In this document: positions 1 to 4,978 of the stretch, piece by piece
Layout of the letters: every line of letters starts with the position of its first letter
Position numbering within the stretch: position 1 is the stretch's first letter
Assembly (NCBI RefSeq): GCF_001889065.1
Contig: NZ_LWHB01000094.1
Span: forward strand, 1-10,785
Source: Suttonella ornithocola
GTDB taxonomy: Bacteria; Pseudomonadota; Gammaproteobacteria; Cardiobacteriales; Cardiobacteriaceae
DNA length: 10,785 bases
Direction: 5' to 3'
Notes under the pieces: model-generated
Database searches by the model: none
Told to the model about the DNA's origin: nothing
The model's input: the letters and a program-made list of their open reading frames with translations, nothing else
Program-made: the position numbers and the translations under genes

Positions 1-770
1 CTTTTTCTTTGGCGGAAACGGCGGCAGATATTCAAATAGCCCCTCCTTTTGTGCAAAAAACGCGTAAAGGCGGATATGACGGCAAAGGCGTGCAAGTCAT
101 TCGCCAATCAGACGATATGTCATCATTATGGGATGTGCCAAGTGTGATTGAAACGCTGTGTCCAATTGAAAAAGAAATTGCAGCGATTGTAGCGGTTGAT
201 GCCAATGGGCAGCAAAAGCTTTATCCATTAGTAGAGATGGTTTTTGATGAAGCCTTAAATTTGGTGGATGTGGTGCAAATGCCTGTGCAGCTATCTGATG
301 AAATAATTGCTGAAGCGGAAAGATTAGCGCTAAAAGTCGCTACCGCTTTTGGAAAAGAAGGGCTATATGCGGTAGAAATGTTTGTTACCCAATCTGGAGA
401 AGTTTGGGTGAATGAAACGGCTTGTCGAGTGCATAACAGTGGGCATTTGACGATTGAGGCTTGTGTTTGTTCTCAATTTGAACAAATGTGGCGGATATTA
501 GCGCAGCAGCCATTAGGCGAAACAACCGCATTATCATCGGCAGCAATGCTAAATTTGGTTGGCGGAAAGCGTCAGCAAGGCGAGGCTAGGCTTTCACATT
601 TAGATGATTTATTACGTCAGCCTAGAGTATATGTTCATTGGTATGGAAAAAATGAAGTTCGGCCGGGGCGTAAAATGGGGCATGTAACGCTAACAGCAGA
701 ACAATCCACGGCATTACCAACAATGATACAATCTATCAAACCTTTTTTGAGCGTGGAGGCGAAATCATGA
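1..770 (+). CDS. purK: N5-carboxyaminoimidazole ribonucleotide synthetase PurK, 3' part (5' end outside window)
   Basis: PurK is the ATP-grasp enzyme that uses ATP and bicarbonate to carboxylate AIR to N5-CAIR in cytosolic de novo purine synthesis. The reading frame is open to the left edge (first full codon at 3). The TTG at 9 is therefore an internal codon, and roughly 255 C-terminal residues of a protein usually about 355-370 long are visible. Seen directly: the ATP-grasp nucleotide-binding segment KTRKGGYDGKG (57-89), the acidic segment VEMFVT, the metal/nucleotide signature NETACRVHNSGH (411-446), and the family's C-terminal block HWYGKNEVRPGRKMGH. The NE..A.R.HNSGH motif is normally NE-x-APR-x-HNSGH; here Cys replaces the usual Pro, which should not affect the catalytic Asn and Glu. 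The TGA stop overlaps the purE start as ATGA, so the two genes are probably translationally coupled. The identification is firm; the true start is not visible. Confidence 0.96.
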   Translation, partial: FSLAETAADIQIAPPFVQKTRKGGYDGKGVQVIRQSDDMSSLWDVPSVIETLCPIEKEIAAIVAVDANGQQKLYPLVEMVFDEALNLVDVVQMPVQLSDEIIAEAERLALKVATAFGKEGLYAVEMFVTQSGEVWVNETACRVHNSGHLTIEACVCSQFEQMWRILAQQPLGETTALSSAAMLNLVGGKRQQGEARLSHLDDLLRQPRVYVHWYGKNEVRPGRKMGHVTLTAEQSTALPTMIQSIKPFLSVEAKS

Positions 771-1285
771 ATGAGCAATCTTTTCCAAAAATCGGTATTG
801 TGATGGGAAGCGATAGCGACTTACCTTTGATGAAAGCAGCAGCGGATGTGTGTGAGCAGTTTTCTGTGGCGTATGAGCTAACCATTGTATCGGCGCATCG
901 TACGCCAGAACGCTTAATTCAATACGGAAAAACCGCTGCTGATAGAGGTTTGCGCGTGATTATTGCAGGTGCCGGTGGTGCAGCCCATTTGCCTGGAATG
1001 TTAGCATCGGTAACCGCTTTACCAGTAATTGGAGTGCCCATTTTATCGCGTAATTCTATTGATGGTTGGGACAGTATTTTATCTATTTTACAAATGCCTG
1101 CGGGTGTACCAGTTGCCACTGTTGCCTTAAATGGCGCAGAAAATGCGGGATTATTAGCGCTTAGAATGTTGGCGATGTCAGATAACCCTTTAAGAGAAGC
1201 CTTAACACACGATCAATTAACCCGCAAAGAAAGTGTATTAGCTAAAGCAGAAGCCTTAAAAACGGATTATTCCTGTCAGTTTTAA
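767..1285 (+). CDS. purE: N5-carboxyaminoimidazole ribonucleotide mutase PurE (class I)
   Basis: PurE moves the carboxyl group of N5-CAIR to carbon 4 to give CAIR, the step after PurK in cytosolic purine synthesis; class I PurE is an octamer. The 172-residue length is normal. Family motifs are all present: GIVMGSDSDL near residues 10-19 (substrate phosphate loop), SAHRTPE at 42-48 with the catalytic His44 (His45 in E. coli), AGAGGAAHLPGM, and DSILSILQMPAGVPVAT. The ATG at 767 is supported by GGAGG at 755-759, seven bases upstream, and it overlaps the purK stop by four bases. Gene order is purK-purE, the reverse of the enterobacterial purEK operon. The presence of PurK beside it confirms the bacterial class I route over the direct AIR-carboxylase (class II) type. 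No strong U-tract terminator follows; a weak hairpin lies at 1312-1329. Confidence 0.97.
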   Translation: MNEQSFPKIGIVMGSDSDLPLMKAAADVCEQFSVAYELTIVSAHRTPERLIQYGKTAADRGLRVIIAGAGGAAHLPGMLASVTALPVIGVPILSRNSIDGWDSILSILQMPAGVPVATVALNGAENAGLLALRMLAMSDNPLREALTHDQLTRKESVLAKAEALKTDYSCQF

Positions 1286-1311
1286 GCATTATTTTTAAGA
1301 TTTAAATATCG

Positions 1312-1329
1312 CCATTTTTAAGAAAATGG
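1312..1329. other. Weak inverted repeat downstream of purE
   Basis: CCATTTT pairs with AAAATGG around the four-base loop TAAG. It lies 26 bases after the purE stop and could slow or end transcription of purKE. It is AT-rich and no T-run follows on either strand, so it does not qualify as a convincing intrinsic terminator. It may equally be chance in AT-rich intergenic DNA. Confidence 0.25.
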
Positions 1330-1375
1330 AAAAGATTTATTCAATAAAATTATTACGCCACAATAGCTTAATGGT

Positions 1376-1927
1376 TTGGGTGGCGTTAATCTTTTCCTCA
1401 ATACATGGCAAATCTTTGCCGTTTGTTTTTTACTATTTGTGATTTTAATCACGGTTTGGGTAGTGTTTTATCAAAGCCGAAAAGCGCTAGTGTTAACCGA
1501 TAAAGGTTTCTATTTTTCTAAAGCCTTACTCCCGTATTACATGTATCCTTGTGGCTATTTGCGTTGGGAAAATATCCGAGCAATGCAATACGAGGCTAAG
1601 CGGCATTGGTGGCAAACCAATATTTTACTGATTACTTATCCGCATGAGGCTTTATTGCCCGTTTTACCCAAAAAGAATGACCCAGCCGAGCGTATTTTTA
1701 ACAATGACAATCTTATTCAGGCTTGCTTACTGATAGGGAATTTAAAGAATGGCGATGGTGTTGCACAGGAGTTGATGAATAAGTGGCAAGCAAAGTGTCC
1801 TGACTATCAAAATCTTTCTTTACCGCCACCGCCCACATGGAAAGATTACATTTCTAAATCTTTTTGCGTTGCAATGCTAGGTTTAATTATTATTGGTTTC
1901 GCTATCATTATTTATTTGCATAATTAA
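1376..1927 (+). CDS. Hypothetical protein with two membrane segments; start uncertain
   Basis: I do not recognise this gene as a named family. The frame encodes up to 183 residues with a hydrophobic helix at about 11-31 and another at about 162-180, leaving a soluble middle of about 130 residues. The middle begins QSRKALVLTDKGFYFSK and continues with a tryptophan-rich stretch (YLRWENIRAMQYEAKRHWWQTN). A 'value-turn-value then W-x-x-I' arrangement of this kind is seen in bacterial membrane proteins with PH-like beta domains, so that is a weak structural guess. The C-terminal helix ends five residues before the stop. The start is problematic: the frame has no ATG before Met56, the only early candidate is TTG at 1376, and no clear ribosome binding site precedes it. 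An ATG at 1371 is one frame off and meets a stop after 23 codons. The gene is convergent with the phosphatase gene on the other strand. That a gene exists is likely; its first residues are not settled. Confidence 0.7.
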   Translation: MGGVNLFLNTWQIFAVCFLLFVILITVWVVFYQSRKALVLTDKGFYFSKALLPYYMYPCGYLRWENIRAMQYEAKRHWWQTNILLITYPHEALLPVLPKKNDPAERIFNNDNLIQACLLIGNLKNGDGVAQELMNKWQAKCPDYQNLSLPPPPTWKDYISKSFCVAMLGLIIIGFAIIIYLHN

Positions 1928-1934
1928 AATATGA

Positions 1935-1970
1935 CTCTAGACTAACAGGTTGTTTCTGCTAAGTTTAGAG
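1935..1970. other. Imperfect inverted repeat between convergent genes
   Basis: CTCTAGACT at 1935-1943 pairs with AGTTTAGAG at 1962-1970 (nine pairs, one G-T wobble) around an 18-base loop. It sits between the stop of the membrane-protein gene and the stop of the convergent phosphatase gene, the expected place for a shared terminator. The loop is large and no T-run follows, so the terminator role is only a possibility. Confidence 0.25.
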
Positions 1971-1979
1971 CTTATTGTA

Positions 1980-2756
1980 TTATTCCTGATTAAGGTAATT
2001 GAGGGCTTGTTGGTGTAGTGCCGGATTAGCAGTGGCGAGGATGTCTCCTTTGCTATTCAGGGTAAGCGAATTGCCATGCCAGTCTGTGATCATTCCGCCG
2101 GCCTTTTTAACAATAAGGATGAGCGGTAGATAGTCGTAAGGTTTCATATCAGATTCAACGACAAGATCAATCCAACCAGCGGCTAGCATGGCATAGTTAT
2201 AGCCGTCGCCAGTATAGCGTTGTAGGCGAACAGCATTGCTTAAGGCTTGGAAGGCAGGGAGCTCTTTTGCGCTAAACATATCGAGACTAGTGGTATAGCA
2301 AATACTTTCTGAAAGCGTTTGAGTATGGGCGGTTTGAATGGGTTGTTGATTCAGTTGGGTAGTTTGTTCCGCGGTAGCCGTAAATCGTTCGTTTAAGGCA
2401 GGCATATCAATAAGGCTAATCAGCGGTTGCTCTTGATAGAGTAGCGCAATGAGCGTGCAATAGATAGGAAATCCACTAATATAGCTTTTGGTTCCGTCAA
2501 TAGGGTCAAGTATCCAACGATAAGGAGAGTTTCCTGTGCTGCCGTGTTCTTCACCAATAATGGCGTGGGTGGGGTAGGTTTCTTTAATAAGCTGTCGTAG
2601 ATAAGCTTCTGTTTTTTGGTCAGCAATGGTAACAGGACTTTGGTCTACTTTGTTTTGAATGGATAAGGGTTGACGAAAATAATATTGAGTAATTTTTCTT
2701 GCTTCGTCAGCAAGATGTTCTGCAAAAGTGAGGAGTTCTAGAAGATGATGGTGCAT
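1980..2756 (-). CDS. Inositol-monophosphatase family phosphatase, histidinol-phosphatase (HisN)-like
   Basis: This is a Mg2+-dependent phosphatase of the IMPase/FBPase fold, 258 residues long. Metal-site motifs are visible: SPVTIADQKTE at 40-50, GEEHG with Glu69, WILDPIDGTKS at 81-91 with Asp84 and Asp87, and KPYDY at 205-209 with Asp208 as the third metal-binding aspartate. The run YTGDGYNYAMLAAGWIDLVVESDMKPYDY followed by an AGGMITDW block is closer to the HisN subfamily (dephosphorylates histidinol phosphate in histidine synthesis) than to SuhB or CysQ as I remember them. Substrate cannot be fixed by motif, and no his gene lies nearby. The ATG at 2756 is preceded by only a weak AAAGGCAG-like site. 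A TATAAT hexamer lies 31 bases upstream on this strand without an obvious -35. The gene stands alone, divergent from waaC across 64 bases and convergent with the gene before it. Confidence 0.85.
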   Translation of the reverse strand: MHHHLLELLTFAEHLADEARKITQYYFRQPLSIQNKVDQSPVTIADQKTEAYLRQLIKETYPTHAIIGEEHGSTGNSPYRWILDPIDGTKSYISGFPIYCTLIALLYQEQPLISLIDMPALNERFTATAEQTTQLNQQPIQTAHTQTLSESICYTTSLDMFSAKELPAFQALSNAVRLQRYTGDGYNYAMLAAGWIDLVVESDMKPYDYLPLILIVKKAGGMITDWHGNSLTLNSKGDILATANPALHQQALNYLNQE

Positions 2757-2820
2757 GTTTGTCTGCCTTTTTGAGGTTGAAGCGGTATTATATGCGCTCC
2801 AAAGTTTTTAGGGGAATGAG
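2757..2820. promoter_or_regulatory. Divergent intergenic region serving the phosphatase gene and waaC
   Basis: These 64 bases separate two divergent starts, so they should hold the start signals of both genes, although waaC could be read from a promoter placed unusually. On the minus strand TATAAT occupies 2792-2787, a perfect -10 hexamer for the phosphatase gene, but no good -35 lies 16-18 bases upstream. On the plus strand a TATTAT at 2786-2791 overlaps the same site and also lacks a clear -35. The assignment rests mainly on gene orientation. Confidence 0.45.
2810..2814 (+). promoter_or_regulatory. Ribosome binding site that sets the GTG start of waaC
   Basis: AGGGG lies six bases before the GTG at 2821. 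The closer ATG at 2816 is in another frame that stops after a few codons, so this site supports GTG as the real waaC start. Confidence 0.65.
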
Positions 2821-3813
2821 GTGTCGCGTGAATTGCTATTGATAAAGTTATCCTCTTTGGGAGATGTGATACATGGCTTTGCAATGTTGGGCGATTTGGC
2901 AAAAGCGATGCCAGATGTAAAGGTCAGTTGGGTAGTAGAGGAAGCTTTTGCGGACTTGGTCTCTGCTCATCCGTTAGTAAAAAATGTGATAGTAGTGCCA
3001 CTGAGAAGGCTGCGTAAAGAAAAGCGTTGGTGGTGGTCAAAGCAATGGCGAGAAATGCGCAAGCAATTACGGACGCAGCGATATTTTAAGGTGGTTGATG
3101 CGCAAGGGTTATTAAAAAGTGCATTGTTAATGCGAATGATACGAACCGATGAGCGGATAGGATACGACAATGTGAGTGCGCGAGAACCTTTAGCAGCACT
3201 AGCTTATCATCAGTGTATTCGGGTAGAAAAAGGGTTACATGCGGTTGAGCGAATGCGATTATTGATGGGGGGCGCTTTTGATTATCAACCAGAGGGTCAA
3301 GCAGATTATGGTTTACCTTTATGGCAGCCTTCAGATACAAAGCAATTGTTATTTTTTCATGGAACAACTTGGCGGAGTAAGCAGCTTCCAGAGAAAACGT
3401 GGCATGAATTGATTAAATTGGCTAATCATGCAGGATTTAACGTAGTTTTACCGTGGGGGAATGTAGAGGAGCGAGAACGTGCGGAAAGATTAGCAAGAAG
3501 CGGTGCAAAAGTTCTCCCTAAGTTGTCTTTAGTAGAATTACAACAAGAAATTTATCGTAGTGCGGGTGTGATTTCTGTAGATACGGGATTGGGGCATTTA
3601 GCTGCTGCCTGTGGTGCACCAGTTTTAGGGATCTTTGGTCCAACGGATGCGACTTTAACTGGGATGATGGGGATACATGCTAAGAATTTATCCCATGCTA
3701 ATCCGTGTATGAAAAAAGATTGCCATGTTCATGGTGGGACTGAGGAAAATAGTTGTATGCATATTTGGCAGGCTGGTGAAATTTGGGAAACGTTTTTAAC
3801 ATTACAGGAGTAA
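2821..3813 (+). CDS. waaC: LPS heptosyltransferase I WaaC
   Basis: WaaC is a GT-B fold (GT9 family) glycosyltransferase. It adds the first L-glycero-D-manno-heptose from ADP-heptose onto Kdo2-lipid A at the cytoplasmic face of the inner membrane. The 330-residue length is normal. The N-terminal domain opens with LLLIKLSSLGDVIHG, in which Asp15 matches the catalytic Asp13 of E. coli WaaC. It continues with SWVVEE, the basic patch RRLRKEKRWWW, and the acceptor-side motif DAQGLLKSA, then AREPLAALAY and HAVERMR. The C-terminal domain has HGTTWRSKQLPEKTW (Lys187 aligns with E. coli Lys192) and VDTGLGHLAAA with Asp254, a donor-binding residue, followed by FGPTD. A cysteine-bearing segment near the C-terminus (NPCMKKDC...CMH) is absent from E. 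coli WaaC but, from memory, resembles segments of other heptosyltransferases. The start is GTG. A DUF423 gene begins five bases after the stop, so this gene probably leads a waaC-DUF423-cobB transcript. Confidence 0.93.
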   Translation: MSRELLLIKLSSLGDVIHGFAMLGDLAKAMPDVKVSWVVEEAFADLVSAHPLVKNVIVVPLRRLRKEKRWWWSKQWREMRKQLRTQRYFKVVDAQGLLKSALLMRMIRTDERIGYDNVSAREPLAALAYHQCIRVEKGLHAVERMRLLMGGAFDYQPEGQADYGLPLWQPSDTKQLLFFHGTTWRSKQLPEKTWHELIKLANHAGFNVVLPWGNVEERERAERLARSGAKVLPKLSLVELQQEIYRSAGVISVDTGLGHLAAACGAPVLGIFGPTDATLTGMMGIHAKNLSHANPCMKKDCHVHGGTEENSCMHIWQAGEIWETFLTLQE

Positions 3814-3818
3814 GTGGT

Positions 3819-4175
3819 ATGAAACGATGGCTAATTGTCGCTGCAATTGGCGGTTTTTTATGGGTAACGCTAGGCGCAGCGACTGGACATGGTGTGCTTT
3901 TGGGGCAAGAGGCAACATGGTTTGAAAAGGCACAACGTTATCATATTGTGCATGTTTTGGCTTTATTGTGGTTAGCAGCAACGCAAACATCAAGGTTTTT
4001 ATGGGTTGCTTATTTTTGGGTTGCAGGAGTAGTGTGTTTTAGTGGTTCATTGTATTTGATGAGCTTGGTAACGGGTTGGTCATCTTTGCGTTTTATTACA
4101 CCGATTGGTGGCGTCTGTTTTTTATTGGGTTGGGCGGTCTTGATGGGTTTGTTGTGGCGAGAGGGGCGTAAATGA
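3819..4175 (+). CDS. DUF423 (YgdD-type) inner-membrane protein
   Basis: This is a small integral membrane protein of the DUF423 family, whose biochemical role is not known to me. The 118 residues form about four hydrophobic helices: near 4-25, 42-57, 63-86 and 91-112. Conserved family landmarks are visible: the LGAATGHG segment (the family usually has GAFGAHG), YHIVHVLALL, CFSGSLYLMSLVTG, and the ITPIGGVCFLLGWAVL block. The frame extends upstream to a TTG at 3783 inside waaC, but ATG at 3819 is preferred because AGGAG at 3806-3810 lies eight bases upstream and the protein then begins MKRWLIVAAIGG like its relatives. The stop overlaps the cobB start as ATGA, which suggests translational coupling. 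The family assignment is firm; function is unknown. Confidence 0.88.
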   Translation: MKRWLIVAAIGGFLWVTLGAATGHGVLLGQEATWFEKAQRYHIVHVLALLWLAATQTSRFLWVAYFWVAGVVCFSGSLYLMSLVTGWSSLRFITPIGGVCFLLGWAVLMGLLWREGRK

Positions 4176-4861
4176 ATATTGTGGTTTTAACGGGGGCGGG
4201 TATTTCTGCAGAGTCTGGTATTCAAACGTTTCGCGCTTCAGATGGCTTGTGGGAAAATCATCGTGTAGAAGATGTGGCAACGCCCGAAGGGTTTTTAAGA
4301 AATCCTGAATTGGTACAGCAATTCTATAATGCCCGCCGAGCGCAATTAAAGACGGTTAAACCAAATGCTGCGCATACTGCCCTTGCAAAGCTGCAACAAG
4401 CCAAGCAACACTCAGTGGTATTGGTTACTCAGAATGTGGATGATTTGCATGAGCGTGCGGGGGCAGAAGTCATTCATATGCATGGTGAATTGAAGAAAAT
4501 TAGATGTCTTTCATGTGGGGAGGTGAGTTTCTGGGAGGAGGATGTGGATGGTTATGTTCCTTGTCCAAATTGTGGGCAGAAAGCGTGTTTACGTCCTGAT
4601 ATCGTTTGGTTTGGAGAAATGCCTTATTATATGGAGGAAATTGAAACAGCTTTATTAAATGCTGATGTTTTTGTCGCTATCGGGACTTCTAGCATTGTCT
4701 ATCCTGCCGCGGGATTTGTGCAGACGGCAAAATGCTATGGTGCAAAAACAGTAGAAATCAATTTGGGAAAAACAGCTGCGTCGCGTTTGTTTGATGAAGG
4801 AGTATATGGTCAGGCGACAGAAGCTGTTTCATATTGGGTTGAGGATGTTTTATTTCAATGA
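4172..4861 (+). CDS. cobB: NAD-dependent protein deacylase CobB (class III sirtuin)
   Basis: CobB uses NAD+ to remove acetyl and, in this class, succinyl or malonyl groups from lysines in cytosolic proteins, releasing nicotinamide and O-acyl-ADP-ribose. The 229 residues match the short form that lacks the basic N-terminal extension of full-length E. coli CobB. Rossmann-fold NAD motifs: GAGISAESGIQTFR at 8-21 and TQNVDDLHERAG at 86-97. The catalytic His104 lies in HMHGEL. A structural zinc site is formed by Cys112-x2-Cys115 and Cys131-x2-Cys134. GTSSIVYPAAGF and VEINLG complete the NAD pocket. Tyr52 and Arg55 in FYNARR make the Y-x-x-R pair that in SIRT5 and E. coli CobB binds the carboxylate of succinyl-lysine, so desuccinylase activity is expected. 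The ATG at 4172 has GAGGGG at 4161-4166 upstream and overlaps the preceding gene's stop by four bases. It is probably the last gene of the waaC cluster. Confidence 0.95.
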   Translation: MNIVVLTGAGISAESGIQTFRASDGLWENHRVEDVATPEGFLRNPELVQQFYNARRAQLKTVKPNAAHTALAKLQQAKQHSVVLVTQNVDDLHERAGAEVIHMHGELKKIRCLSCGEVSFWEEDVDGYVPCPNCGQKACLRPDIVWFGEMPYYMEEIETALLNADVFVAIGTSSIVYPAAGFVQTAKCYGAKTVEINLGKTAASRLFDEGVYGQATEAVSYWVEDVLFQ

Positions 4862-4892
4862 GATTGAAAGTTGATAAAGAAAAAATTGAGGT

Positions 4893-4915
4893 TTTCTGTC
4901 TGATCAGAAATCTGA
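4893..4915. promoter_or_regulatory. Overlapping inverted repeats upstream of prc
   Basis: Three TCTGA half-sites fall in 17 bases: TCTGATCAGA (4899-4908) is a perfect palindrome, and TCAGAAATCTGA (4904-4915) is a second inverted pair sharing its right half. A TTTCTG/CAGAAA hairpin (4893-4898 with 4905-4910) overlaps both. The block sits 64 bases before the prc ATG, where an operator or promoter-proximal site could lie. No T-run follows, so it is a poor cobB terminator. No confident -35/-10 pair was found. The repeats are real in the sequence; any role is inference. Confidence 0.35.
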
Positions 4916-4978
4916 ACGGCGCTATATGCAAGAGCGGCTTTGTGCTAGCATGACGCTTTTATTTGTGGACGGAATGCT

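Noticed and set aside
9..11. TTG at 9 as the start of purK
   Set aside because: The frame is open to the window edge and the PurK N-terminal domain is missing, so the gene begins outside the window.
1286..1375. A small gene beginning at ATG 1371 (23 codons)
   Set aside because: It has no ribosome binding site, is very short, and overlaps the better-supported membrane-protein frame.
3086..3367. Minus-strand open frames within waaC
   Set aside because: They lie fully inside a well-supported gene, with no family motifs or ribosome binding site.
3783..3818. Longer start (TTG 3783) for the DUF423 protein, overlapping the end of waaC
   Set aside because: The ATG at 3819 has a good AGGAG at proper spacing and gives an N-terminus typical of the family.
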